Of a DNA stretch of 64,000 nucleotides, positions 24,201 through 36,403 are shown in pieces. The stretch is from Caenorhabditis elegans. Taxonomy: Eukaryota; Nematoda; Chromadorea; Rhabditida; Rhabditidae. How positions within the stretch are numbered: position 1 is the first letter of the stretch; every line of letters begins with the position of its first letter. The stretch is from the NCBI RefSeq assembly GCF_000002985.6, contig NC_003283.11, positions 4,836,001 to 4,900,000 of the forward strand. Direction: 5' to 3'. The position numbers and the translations under genes are program-made. The notes beneath the pieces are model-generated. The model was not told where the DNA came from, ran no database searches, and saw only the letters and a list, made by a program, of their open reading frames with translations.

Positions 24201-26731
24201 TTCAATAGACAATTCTAATAAAAGCAAGTCCTAATTTCAAAAATGTAGCTTACGGTCAAAGAATTCTAAAAAAAGAAGAAGGAAAATTGTTTCAAAATAC
24301 TCAAAATGTACTTTAATTGAAAATAACTACTCTGCGCTCTACAATCTATGAAACTTGAAAGGCTATAGACTCACCGAGGGGGCCGAGCTGACGTGCTGTG
24401 GTCTGTGCGCAAAATGGCTCTGCACGACTGGAGCAGTGTTTGCGTGAGTTGAGGAAGGAGATGACATACCGTTGCCCGTTGTCAAGCTTTCCAAACGTTT
24501 CTGTTCGATGAACCGACGTGCAGTCTGGAAGAAAAATGGAATTTGTTTTTTTTTTCGGAAAATACTTGACATAAAAACGAACACAAACGCACAAGGGGAA
24601 CAAAAAACATTGAAATTTCTTCCTCCACCGCTTGAAGGGCCTGAAGGGAAAAAGAGTGTGGAGAGGAATTGAGGAAGGACGATGTGAGAGTGAAGAGACG
24701 CAGACAAGAAAAGACGGGGAGAAGAAGGCTCGACACGGATTAACATGAAGGACAAGCAAATGTGGGGTGAGGATAGGATGACTAGAAGGAAACAGAGACG
24801 ACGGAAACTTTTGATTTGGGATTTGGAAATGAATTGGATAAAGATTAGGATTCGGATGATCAAGGCTCGATAGAAATTTACCGGAAATTTGCACAAAGTG
24901 GTGAGAAATTGGAAAATGGTTCCCCGATTGAAATCTCAATTCTAAAAATTCACACCGAAAAATTTATATTCATATATAGAACCTAAAAAATTGTCAAATT
25001 ATTTTAAAATTGCTGATTGTTATGATAAAATACTCCTAAAATTTTCAGACACCGTTTGGGTAATTTTGCAAATTTTGTGTTAATGTTCGAACTGCACAAT
25101 GCTTTATACAAGTATTCAAAGTATTTAAAAATTAAATTTAATATCCGTAGAAAACTTTTTCACTGTAAGTTTAAAAAAACGAAAGTTTTTGTGAAAACAT
25201 TTTAGTAACAAAAGAATTTTCTTTTAAAATTTTTTAGCTAACTGTATTCTAATTTTAATTAAATAAATATAGTTTTTAAAAGAATTTATTGATTAGCTAC
25301 ATTGGAAAATCTGCATAAAAAACCCCAAATTTTCAAAAGTAAATTTCAATAACTTTTCTTCAAAAATATCTACAATTCTAGCATTTTTGCTTCTCTAAAT
25401 CATAAATATTCTTTTTTTTTGAAATAATGAACACGTTGACACGAATTCTCATTTTAAATTTTACAAGCTAAAGAAAAAAATTCAGTTCTCGTTAAATTTT
25501 CGGTTCTAGACTACTCTTTTGACTGTTGTTTTTCTGTTGTTTTAAAATGATCAGAAAATCTTGCAGCAACAAAATCAAAACACAAAGTTCTGAACAAAAG
25601 ATCACATATCACATTCGTGAGAAATGCAACATATTGACATTTCTATAAAACAATATAACTGGTACGTATGCAAATGTTTGACATGAAATATTGTTTTTAC
25701 GATGCGCTGTTCAGGGAATTTGGCAGAAATCGTGTGATTTGTTGCAAAACATAAAATATATGACGGTATTTGATTTTAAAAATTATGAAATTTTTTAAAC
25801 GATATTAAAAGGGATTTCAAAAACTCCAAAGTTAAAAAGTACTGAAGAAGATCTCTAAATTTAGTTTTAAAAATAAAAAAAACAAAGAAGAGAATAACTC
25901 TGCTAGAAAATCTGCCAGCAAACAGAGGAGCCAACTCTACGAACAAATGTTCAGTCTGCAAGCTGGGGGGGGGGGGGGGACACGCTCCGATGAGCAAAAG
26001 GGAATCAGAAGTGTATCTGGCTAGGCGTTAATTAAATTGGAAAAAGAGGAAAAGGAGAGACAATCTGTCACGCCATACTAGACAAAATAATGGGAATCAA
26101 TAGAGCAGATAGACGAAGGAAACCAGGAGGAAGTGAAAGAAAAATTTTGTTGGGAAACCAAACATTTAATTTGGTTGCACACATTCTATTTGAATTCAAC
26201 TTAACATTCAAAAAAATTCGCATTGAAAGTTATACAAAATGATTTCAAGTATACCTATGCTACACAATTTTTTTTGCAAGTGTGAAATCTATAGAGTTTG
26301 AGCAAAATTACTCAGAAACGAGAGTTTAAAGGCGCTCACTTTCTGGCATCAAATAAAATTGTCGTGGTGAGCCCGGCTACCGTATTTTTTTGCGCAAAAA
26401 TCGCAAAAAAAAACGCGATCGGGCAACTACACAAAACATGGAATTGCAAAAAAAAACATTTCGACTAAGAATTGTGTTTTAATTCCAAGATTTGATAAGA
26501 AGAAAGTGCACGTTAATTCTGCAAATCAGAAAATCTAATTTTCATTTTATTTATTAATAAGTTTTATTGGATTAAACTGAGGAAATGAAGATTAACATCT
26601 TTGCTAATCATTTATTTCCAATTAAATTCCCGATCAAAAGTTATTTCTAGTATTAAAAAAATTGCTCAAATTTCAAAAGAAAAACTCACCGATTTTACAA
26701 AATGACGAGCTGTCCTGCATCCGACTAGCAT
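21289..26731 (-). CDS. Acyl-CoA thioesterase II (TesB/ACOT8 type)
   Basis: Exons 26690-26731, 23299-23453, 22367-22637, 22136-22318, 21715-21920 and 21289-21526 encode about 364 aa. An extra in-frame 150-nt exon at 24375-24524 would give about 414 aa. It hydrolyses acyl-CoA to free fatty acid and CoA. Double hot-dog fold: the N-terminal half has VYGGQVIGQAL and SLHSYFVQSG. The C-terminal half keeps the catalytic trio by alignment to E. coli TesB: Asp in YISDATMIETAL, Thr in ALTLDHSIW, and Gln in STTQEALIR. The short first exon (MLVGCRTARHFVKS) is basic and could target mitochondria; the C-terminus (SPAK) is not a peroxisomal SKL signal, unlike human ACOT8. The large intron 23454-26689 carries the cassette exon and a G15 tract. 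It probably corresponds to C37H5.13. Confidence 0.85.
22785..22870. repeat. AGGCAGGTAGGC repeat fragment in thioesterase intron
   Basis: Short tract including CAGCAGGCAGGTAGGCTGG and GGCACGTAGGTAGGGG, same interspersed family as 2460-2570. Confidence 0.5.
24375..24524 (-). CDS. In-frame cassette exon of the acyl-CoA thioesterase gene
   Basis: 150 nt bounded by a TTTCTTCCAG acceptor and a CCCCCTCG/GTGAGT donor, open in the frame that joins the first exon (26690-26731) and the next (23299-23453), both phase 0. It encodes 50 residues, starting TARRFIEQKRLESLTTGNG and ending in a Ser/Ala/Pro/His-rich stretch. The start echoes TARHFVK in exon 1. Predicted to be an alternatively included N-terminal extension or linker; no domain recognised. 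Confidence 0.6.
25965..25979 (+). repeat. G15 homopolymer tract
   Basis: Fifteen consecutive G residues in the long intron of the thioesterase gene. A second poly-G site in the window, in addition to 9716-9733. Confidence 0.95.
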
Positions 26732-29700
26732 CTTCTATTGTTCCACAAAAATTCGAAAGAGCAACAAAAACTCGTCTTTTCTCTCCCAGTAAATATTAGA
26801 AATGAAATAAAAGATGATATTAGCTTTTCTTTAAAAATACGAGTTCTTAAGTGAGGGCCCGCTGAGATTGAGAGATCTCTAAAAACGTGGAGGTTTAGAC
26901 GTAAAAGTGTTTGTTTGGTAGCGAACGACTGACCGATGAGACCAGTGACTACACGTTATGTGTGTAGTCGAAACGATAGAAATGACGCAATTTTAGAGAA
27001 CAACTACACGCTGGTGACTTGTCTAGGAGGAATTTTTTTTTGCAGACCGAGAGTGTTTCAAAAGATGAAATATTGATTTTGAGTTTAAAATTCAGTGCAG
27101 CTAGGCTAAACAGTGTTGTCAGAAATTATTCATTTAGAACATAAAAACTTTCACTGTAAATTTATAAAATGGTTACAATTTTCATTGGAGTAAATCTAGG
27201 TTGATTTACCGCAATTTCGAAGTTAAAAAGGAAAGAGGTAAAATTTTTGACTGGCAAAGAAAAAAAAGGTATCAGGCGCGTGCGGTAAATGTAGACCTGC
27301 CGAATTTGTAGAGTTTGGCAAATTTGCCGGATTTGCCGAGCTCGGAAAATTTTGAGGTTTGCCGCACGTCTCTACTAGGTACAGGCCACCGGAAAGTGTA
27401 TGCGTTTTCGGTTTCCCGGTGATTTGCCAACAGTTTTGAATGAGTATAACTCTGAAACTAAAAACTTCGGCAAACATTTTTATTATTATACTTTTTCTAC
27501 TCACTGTTTCTGAGAGATTATACTTTCACATTAAAATGAAACCTATGGCATTCGAAGAAAAATTCTTTAAACATGACTCTAAATAAAATTCAGCTGCATA
27601 TGAGCACTTGAAACTAGGAAAAAATTAAACCTGAAATCGTGTTTCACTACTTTTGAGATTTAAAATAAATTACTAACTCAAGTTTTTTACGAACATGTCT
27701 ACAATCAAGATTAAGAAAACTTCTTTGAAATATTTTTAAAAATTATTTCAAAGTACTGATCTACAAAGTTTCAGATGAACTTACTTAAAAGGATTTCATT
27801 CTTTAAGTATAGAAAATGAAAATTCAAAGATATTTACCATCTCTGAAACCCACTTATTTTTGTGGATTTTGTTCCAATGAGAAGCAAATACCACATATCA
27901 AACAATTTTTAATTTTTAGAATAAAATATATATTTAAACAATTAATAAAGATTCCTAGAGAAAAAAGTACTTTCGTTGAAAATCACAGCTTTGTTGTTGG
28001 AAAATCAGACGATTGAGGAAAAAAGAAGAGTTTTTGAAAGGCAAATAAAAATTCGTCATTTATTTTTGCAGAGAGTTTGTTTGCGCCCGAGAATGAACTT
28101 AAAGTGCTATCTGAGAAAAATATCGAACACTTTGAAAATTTTGCGGAAAGTGTTTCAAGATTTTCGATCAAAGTATCGAGGTGGAAATAAATTTCCTTCA
28201 AATGTTTTCCTCCAGTTTTAAAAATATGATGAAAATCTGGTGATAAATATTGCAGAGGAAATTCTTGAACCCAAATGTACCTAATAAAAATGAGAATGAG
28301 AAATTCAACAGAAGACTAGACTGGCTACAATGTAGCCTATGAAATTCAATTTCAATATTTTCTTCCGCTTCATTTGTTAATTTCAGTGTTTTTCAGCCAT
28401 AACAAGTCGGAAACCCGGGGAATTGAAATTCTATTGAATACGTAAGCGTTAATAAAAACTTTCAGATGGAAGAGAAAACCGGAAATTAGTTAGGACTTTT
28501 AATCTTGACATGTGTTCTGAATCAGTGTCAGGAGGGGCAGAAAAAGTAGATCCGGAAAATCAATGGGATACCAATCATAGGGAATTGAACACAAATTGCA
28601 GATTTTATACAATATGTGCACGGCTTTATATTAAAAAAAAATTTAGGTTAATTATAATTATAGGCCTATAGGCTCCTCCAAAATCTTGGCTGTTTTGGAA
28701 AATTACATCAAATTTTCTAATACTTGATGGCCGGATTGAATAATATGTTTAATATGTTTAATATGTTTTATTCTATCATCTATTACATAGGAAGAAAATA
28801 TTTTGAAATTTGAAACCGTGCAAACTGAGAATTTCGTAATTAGCTCCGTTTTGTGACACTAGGGCTCTTTGGGAAAGTCAGAAGGCCGTGTCAGGCTAAG
28901 ACTTTTATGACAACATAGTTCTTCTTAATTTTTACTTTCGAAAAAGTGTTATTCTGGTTTAGATTCACCTCATATTTCAAATTAACTAAATAGTATGATA
29001 AAACACTCCAAAAATTTTCAGATTTTTCAAAATTTTCTGTCAAAGTTTTTTTTGGTAAATTGTCAAGTTTTCAAACAATTTGGATTTTTTAAAGAAATTT
29101 CGAGAATTGCTACAGAAGTTTGAACTCCAACAATACCAAAATATCAAAGTAAGAATAAATTGTTTCGACTTCTAAAATTATGATGGATGAATCCAAAATT
29201 TTTTTTTGGCTGTGCATAAAAATTTTTAGAACATTCTTGACTATTTTTGCAATGATGTTTGACCATTTTCAGCGAGTTTGCTTATTGACAATACGTTAAA
29301 TTTAATCAGAAAATACTTATTTCAATATCAGGTATCATTTTCTGGAAAACTGTCTCAAAAATCTGTGAATGGACATTTAACCATTAGAGAAGTCACTAAA
29401 ACAAGAATCAGTTTTTCGATTTCATTCCCCTCTTCTTGCATTTTCGCAATCTTGCTTTTAATTTTAGCGACATGCCCTTGCTCGTCATTGTTTCCGAAGA
29501 TCAGACTATGCTTGGCACCCTCGTGTTGGTGGCACAATAAACATCTCTCGAGCAACGTGTGTTTGTCCACCACGATCCCTCATCAACACGTTGAAGAGGA
29601 GGACCCAGATATTCGAAATTTGTCCTCCACACAGCGCCTCCCTCGTCATTGGGTCACACACACACACACACATATTCTTTTCATTTGGTGTATGTGTGTA

Positions 29701-29734
29701 TGGGTGTGCAAGTGTCATCATTTGCCGTTTGAAG
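26732..29734. other. Gene-poor intergenic region
   Basis: Three kilobases of AT-rich DNA with no supported gene. It contains a CGGCAAAT-family fragment (27290-27430), a small AATATGTTT triplication (28741-28770), and a CA/TG microsatellite with surrounding palindromic character (29640-29710). ORFs here (for example 29278-29808) have no recognisable domain and lie against the start of the srd gene. It should contain the promoters of both flanking genes, which diverge from here. Confidence 0.5.
29644..29710. repeat. CA/TG microsatellite
   Basis: CACACACACACACACACA is followed within 30 bp by GTATGTGTGTATGGGTGTG, so the two tracts can pair as a hairpin. It ends about 25 bp upstream of the srd start codon. 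Confidence 0.85.
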
Positions 29735-32700
29735 ATGTTCGTCGACATTTACGATCAACTCTACATTTCCTATGCGGCTGTAGTCTCTACGCTTGGAATT
29801 ATTTTTAACGGTTTTCTACTTTTTCTAATATTTTTCAAAAGTCCATCATGTTTAACACCATATACTGTATTCTTGGCGAACACCTCTATAACGCAGCTAG
29901 GGTATTGCATATGTTTCCTCTTAACAGTTCCAAGGTAAGAGTTGCTGAGTAGGATTATACTGAAAAAATCAAAGGTTTGAATAAAGGTAGCACCAGGAGA
30001 TTTTCTCCAAATACGCTTACGATGGACCGGAAAAAAATTTGCTAAAATGCTAGATTTGCCAAATTGCTAAACTTACCTCCACCTTTTTAATTTCCAGAAT
30101 GCCAAATCTTCCAAAATGTCAAAAATGCCAAGTTTGCCAAAGGTCAAATTTACAATAATTCTAAAGTTAGGAAAATGACAAACTTACCAAGATTGTCAAA
30201 GTTGCCAAAATGCCAAAATGCCAAAAATGCCAAAACTGCCAAAATGCCAAAGATGCCAAACTTACCAGAGGCCAAAATTACAAAAATTTTCAAATTTAGC
30301 AAAATACCAAATTTGCTGAAATGCCAAATTTGCCAAGTTACAAAGCTTGAAAAAACGTTAAAATTTCCAAAGTTGCAGAAATGCCAAAATGACGAAATTT
30401 GCCAAAATTTAAAACATAATATCAAATATTAATTAAATTATTAAAAGTGTAAGTATTGGATTTGGTCTCCTTGTAAAATTATTCAGCCCACCTTTAAAAT
30501 TTTTTGGAAAGTTTTGAACTTTTCGTAGTTTCATCGGTCACTTTTCGAAAATTAATTGTTGATCATAACACAAGTTTTTATGTTTGGTCTGATGTTTAAC
30601 ACGGGCAATTTGAAAAAAATAATACTTCCTTCAAATTAATTTTCCAAAATGTTATGTTCTCCACATCCGAAGCCGCCATTGTGTGAAATAATTAGCCGTT
30701 ACGCGCATATTTATTTTGAGCGATTTTGCAAAAACGTGCAAATTTTTCTATATAGCCAAGTATAGCCAATCCAAAACAAAAGAATAAAAAAAATTAATTT
30801 CAATATTTCAGAGTTATATCGATTAATCTACGGATCGTTAACATCTACCTCGGTTTTTCTCAATTCTTGGGTCATTGGTGGAGCTATATGATTTTTACTA
30901 CAATGTGTAAGATTTTCCAATTTTTTTTTGGAAAATCGTAGCGTCATTCTAATCTCAAATAGAAAATAGCAAATGTTTTCTGAAATGTTGCCAAAAAAAA
31001 TAATATTTAAAAAATACGGCAATTTTGAATAAAAGTTGTTAAAGTTCAATTAAAGTTCATGTTCGATGCACCATGTCAAGATAACTCTCTTAGCCGTTCT
31101 GAAATAATTAAGAAAATTTCAGTACACTTCGCTGTTAACTCATTTCTCTCAATTATGTTGTCAATGGTATTTCGATGTATTTCTCTCAAAACCCTTCGAT
31201 TTCCAACATCTGGAGCATTTGCCATGTGTATCCTCGCATATATGATTCCATTGAGCATGGTTGTCTCGATACGGGGCATTGAAATCACCTCGAATTTTAC
31301 AATTAATAGCAAGTACACATTATGGCAGTTGGAAAACCTGGATAAATATAGGACTGTGGTGGGAACCACTATGGCGCAGGTAAAATTCCACATTTGCAGA
31401 AATAATTAATGTTTAGACAAAGTTAAAAGAAAACTGCCGGTCAAATGTAAATCTCTTAAAAAAACAAGATATCTTGACTCTTTGGCATGAAGTTTGTTGT
31501 GCACACTTCTCTAAAACTGTTTTTTTTTGTACTTTTATTGATCAAGATTATTTATTAAAAACACTAAAAATCCCTATAGTTGGTTGATAGTTGTACCCTC
31601 GCGTTCTCTGATTCCACAAAATTATTGAAAATGCAGCTGCTCTTACATGTTAGAAAATATAGTGTACTTTGTTCTCTGAAAGTTTGAATTATAGAAGTTT
31701 CTGATTGAATAACTAATGGAAACATGAAAACAATTATACTGAAAGGTTTTTTCATTGAAATAGCAAGAATTTTAAGAACTGAGCCTTGTTTATTTGGTTT
31801 GCTAGAATTTTAGATGAAAGAGAAAACAAACAAAAAAGGATCTTCCCATTTCACGTGGTTCAAGTTTGATCAAAAGATCAATTCTATAATTGAAAAAGGA
31901 TGTTTCATAGAGAACTGAAACCGTCATATATTTAGGCGGGGAATTTAAATTTTCTAAGAAAAATATTTTGGCGAGAAATTCAAGTTTTGAGAGAAATTTT
32001 GACGGAAAACTCAAATTTTCAGGGAACAACATTTTGGCGGGAAATTCAAATTTTCTGATTAAAATATTTTGGCGGGAAGTTCAAATTTTCTGATTAAAAT
32101 ATTTTGGCCGGAAATTTATATTTTCTGATTAAAATATTTTGGCGGGAAATTCAAAAAACCTTCAGGCAATTCCAATGAAATTCTGGAATGTTCTAGAACT
32201 TTCTGGATAATTCGAGATAGTTTTTTTTTCAATAAATTGCGGGGAAATTTGAATATTAAAAAATTTTAGTCAAATTATTGGTAAATTTGAATCATGAAAT
32301 TATTTCAAAAACCATTTGAAAAAACTGAAAATGCTAAAAAAAAATTTGAATACAGTAAAATTTAAAACCAAGTAGCTTTTATGTAGTTGTTCAAAATTAA
32401 AAAAAAATTTCAAAACTATTTACTTTCATTATCGGTACTTTTTTGGTAGGTATTTTCAACAATTTCAGTTATCAACTCTATGGGTGGCCTGCTGCGTTAG
32501 CATCTTGTGCATTCCAATATACAGTGTCATGTTTTGGTGTCGATATCGGATTTTGAGAATGTTGGAGCGTCCCGGATACATGTTCAACACAACTACAACT
32601 TTGCAAATTAAGAGATTGGTTAAGGTGATTCGCAAAAAAAACCTTTTTTTTCACCAATTTTTCATTTTCCAGGCTCTGACTGTCCAATCTTTGATACCAG

Positions 32701-34064
32701 TATTCACCTTGTTTCCAGCGTCCCTCATATTCTTATCAACCCAATTTCATGTTATCGAAACCACCAAATTTGGATACATAATCATTTCCTTATTGAGCTT
32801 GAGTAAGTGTTTTTTGTTTTCCGATATAATCTCTGAGATTTATCATGCTCTGCGTACTGTGTGGGATAGACAGGAAGCATATGACAAACAGATGTTTTAG
32901 AGCACAATAATTGAAAATATTGGAAAATTGTGTGGTTTGTACATAGAGTAGTTTAGTCATGCAAAAATTATAGAGAAGAACAGATAAAACACTAAAGTTT
33001 GTGCTGAATTTTCTATAAATTAATACAAAACACATCTTGGGAGGTTGAAATTTGTGTCGAGAATAGCGGTGATTTTTTGACTAAACACATCACTCTTTGC
33101 CTTGTTTTAAAAATCTCTTATTTCTAAAAAACAAATTATTTAGGTATCTATGGAAATAAATAAATTTAAATTAAAAAAACCCCCCCTATTTATCATTCAT
33201 ATATATTTTAATTTTTCGTATTTTTTAAATTAGGACATTGATGTGAGATTCATCTTGGATTAAAAAAATATATTAAAGGTGGAGTAGCTCCAGTGGGGAA
33301 ATTGTTAAAAACCACTCCTTCAAAAATTTTTGAACATTTTTTATTTACTGTCAAAAAGTGACAATTACTCAGTTTTCACCACTCTTGGAAGTCGACAAAA
33401 AAACATTTTGGAAGTCGACCAAAAAAAACAAATTCTCTACATTTTTTATACTTTAATTTTGCTTTAATTATTTATATCAAAGCATTGTAGGGGTCGACAC
33501 CGCTTTGAATATCCTCACAAGCTCATATTTTTGTTAACAATGAGGTGTAATATTAATAGAGGACATACGACACTAGAAAGTTTTTTGGAACAAGGTTTAT
33601 ATATCCTGCCCAATTTTTGTAACCGTAATCTAATCTGTTCCAAAACGTAGGAAATTTTATATAAGGTAACCTCAACTACAATCTAGGTTGCTCATCTTTT
33701 CCGTGCACCACCAACACATTTATTCTAGTTTCCATATTTAGGAACGTGCCTCCTCTTTTTTCTTCCAAACAAACGCTGAATAGGGAATAAATTAAAAATC
33801 AAAAGAGCAAAATTTTGCATGTCAATTCTAGAAAAAGGATGCAAAGTAGGAAGAAGAAAACGAGATATCGAATTTCTTCCAGGCCCCACAATAGACCCAT
33901 TGGTAACCATTTACTACGTGCAGCCCTATCGAAAATATATCGTGGATTTGCTGTGGTCCGAGGAGCGTCCGATGGTGTCTCCGTTTCTGTCGAATAATGA
34001 TCCCAGGTTCTACAGGAGTCGTTCCAATAGTGTTTTGATGATGAGAAATACCCATTTTGTGTGA
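29735..34064 (+). CDS. Chemoreceptor, srd-type seven-transmembrane GPCR
   Basis: Exons 29735-29934, 30812-30906, 31123-31379, 32469-32624, 32673-32802 and 33883-34064 encode about 339 aa, normal for the nematode srd family. Motifs shared with the next gene include LTPYTVFLANTSITQL, FGWWSYM-like TM3, and the tail PTIDPLVTIYYVQPYRKY. The last exon lies 1.08 kb downstream. Its phase (1 nt, A/GC) and the perfect donor A/GTAAGTG at 32802 fit, and only this join gives the conserved DP..TI...PYR C-terminus. Without it the frame reads on to a non-conserved stop at 32900. It probably detects environmental chemicals in ciliated neurons. I did not assign a number in the srd series. Confidence 0.8.
30025..30420. 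repeat. CCAAAATG low-complexity repeat in srd intron 1
   Basis: About 400 bp of variants of GCCAAAATGCCAAA on the plus strand, giving spurious ORFs on both strands. No terminal inverted repeats seen. Confidence 0.8.
31930..32155. repeat. TTTTGGCGGGAAATTC tandem repeat in srd intron
   Basis: At least five units of roughly 30-50 bp with the core TTTTGGCGGGAAATTCAAA followed by TTTTCTGATTAAAATA, decreasing in fidelity toward the start. TTGGCGGGAA resembles an E2F-type site, but tandem arrays in an intron are most simply a minisatellite. Confidence 0.75.
33280..33540. repeat. Dispersed repeat, GTAGCTCCAGTGGGGAAA family, copy 1
   Basis: Starts GTGGAGTAGCTCCAGTGGGG and contains TTTATTTACTGTCAAAAAGT, an ATTTTTTATACTTTAATTTT block and CATTGTAGGGGTCGACACC. 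The same order of blocks is seen at 47700-47905 and 50140-50450. Located in the last intron of the srd gene. Confidence 0.65.
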
Positions 34065-36403
34065 TGCTGCCTTCTGACCTTTTGATCAAATCCCAAATTT
34101 TTAATTCTGCTAAACCACCCCACCCTCATTCGCTGCAGCTCTTGCTCCTGGAGCCCTATTGCCATTCATTTATTCGCCGCCGAGCTACATATATTTGCAG
34201 TTCAATGTGGATACTTTCTTTAATTTAGAATCCTTACGAGAAAAAGAAGAAGAGAGTATTTATTCTCTTCCTCATTTTCGTCCCAAAGTTTGCGAAGCCT
34301 TTCAACCTGTTTTCGGACGCCATACATTTGTTATTTACGAGAATGCAAAAACGTCATTTGCATTCATATAAATAAAGCTGGATGTTTTATTACTCGAGAG
34401 AAATATGGTTTTTGGATATTTCAGATTATTTAGAACTTTAAATCTTATTCCTAGTTCCGTGTATACTTAACCTGATTTTGAACCTCGCCCATAAAAATTA
34501 ATTTTCGTAATTTTAACAGCGATCTAGTTAGACTTTTGAATAGGCACAATTATGACCTCGCTGCCTTTAAGGCAACGGCCTTACATGCATGTCTACTGCC
34601 AAAAAACGGGTGATCAGGTAGGTAGCCACTTGGTAGGCAGGCAGATGCAAATGCTAACCTGATAGTTTAGCTTTTCAGCAGTAGCAGTAGCAAATATTTT
34701 TTGAAGTTCTGAAGATTTTTAAAAATTGTTCAGATTCATAGAAATGACTATAGTCTGCCTGATATAATTAATTCTTTTTTTTCTGAGAAATAAGGAAACG
34801 TTGGCATGTGCTTGATCAGAATGTGATTTATGGAAATTTTGATTTCAAAGAAACAAGTATACCTATGAATGCAATTAACAGCCATAGAAAATGTACTAAA
34901 TCAAATAAAACTGCCAAATAAAACGTTGCAAACATTTTTGCACACAACAAATCATGAGATATTATTTTTCAGAAAGGTATTTTTTAAATAAAATTATATC
35001 ATTTTAATTTATTTAAATGTTGAAAGTTCCAAAAAACGTTGGTATCTTCCTAGCTTTTTTGAATGAATCGTAACATTTTCCATTTTAATTTTAAAGAGAG
35101 TATTAGCTGAACTATTTCCCTCAATAATTTTCTTTACGTCAACATCAATTAAAAATTGTGAAAAAAGCATCTATAAAAGGCAAGAATATAACGAGTTTAG
35201 AGAAAAATTACTCGATAAAGAGCAGTCTGCTATTGACGTTTTATTCGTAATACTCTAAATTTTGCAAATCAAATTCCCAGAAAATTATTATTTAGCAATA
35301 CGTTTTGAATTTGTAAATTTAATAAATGAAATAGTTTACGGAATTTTCCCTATTCATCTTGCACTCCAATAACTTTATTTCTGATGTTTTTTTTTTAATC
35401 TCAACTATTTTTTATTTTATCAAAGTTTTTAAACTGTTTGCATTTTTGCCACATTTTTGTGGTATTCACTTTCTGAGGAACCCAATAATGAATGAAAGGT
35501 GCAATTATTTTAGTTCTAAAATGAAGTTCAAACGTTTCAAAATTTCCAGAACGCCGAACTTGTGCTTTTTTCATTTTTCGAATTTCGATATTTTCTCAGA
35601 AATAAAGCAGAATTTCTATATTTGACTCTCATCAATTATTCCATTCTTCCATTTATTTTTCAATAAAAATTTCTAGTCATATGAGACAGGAATGCAAAAC
35701 AAAAATTATTTAGCTTTATTTTTTTTTTTTTGATGAAGAAAAATCACAAAAAAGTTTTTAGTAATTGAGAAATTACTCAAAATTCAAAATTAGTTTGAAA
35801 GTGCTTACTTCTCTGCAAGTTAGTATGAGTTCACGTTTTTCCCAGAAGGCTTGAAGGCACGCGTAGGTGACCGCGAGGGAAAATTTGCACCCGTCTTTGT
35901 TTTGGGTTTGGCTGACATTTCATTGTACAGATGTTTTACAGATTGTTTTCTGAATAAGGTGTCTACTAAACCAGTTATGAATATAATAAGATAAACACAT
36001 TCTCAATTCAGAAACATATTTTTAATTTTCCAGAGTACCCTCCATAAGGTATTCCATTTGACACTTCACCTAAAAATTGTAAGATCATGCTGACCAAAAA
36101 ACTTAGTTAACTAATCTTAGACACATTAAGCCTAATCTTCACACCTTACTTGATCTTCTTGATTTCTCATTGTTCAAATTCATTGAAGCAAGTACACGAG
36201 GAAATAATGTTCTTGAATTCCGTTTTCGTTGTCTCATAATTTCATACAACTCATGCATTTCACACGGCCTTCTAATTCTTTTTTGTTCTTTAGACAAAGC
36301 TTATGCCAATCTTGAGGTCTGTTGCAGCTGTGCTAGCTCCATTCACTTCTGGTAGGTCAACTTGTGAATCTCAAGATCTTCAGAATTTGTTCCAGATACT
36401 TAC
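34065..36403. other. Intergenic between the two srd genes
   Basis: AT-rich, with an AGGCAGG-family fragment at 34545-34665. ORFs (for example 34159-34371 and 35359-35625) have no recognisable features. A TTTGTTCCAG acceptor lies about 10 bp upstream of the next start codon. No gene is supported. Confidence 0.5.

Noticed and set aside
24346-24939. Two overlapping minus-strand ORFs of 197 and 177 codons in the thioesterase intron
   Set aside because: Upstream part is polypyrimidine-rich low complexity with no motif; only the 150-nt segment with two good splice sites is kept as a cassette exon.
27223-28221. Several 66-93 codon ORFs in the 27-28 kb spacer
   Set aside because: AT-rich, no recognised domain, no gene-like splice sites; one overlaps a CGGCAAAT repeat fragment.
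30150-30432. ORFs on both strands rich in repeated KMPK/FGNF-like units
   Set aside because: Produced by the CCAAAATG low-complexity repeat in an srd intron.
33799-34089. Overlapping ORFs first read as an orphan srd pseudogene fragment
   Set aside because: The segment 33883-34064 joins in phase to the upstream srd gene and completes it, so it is its last exon.
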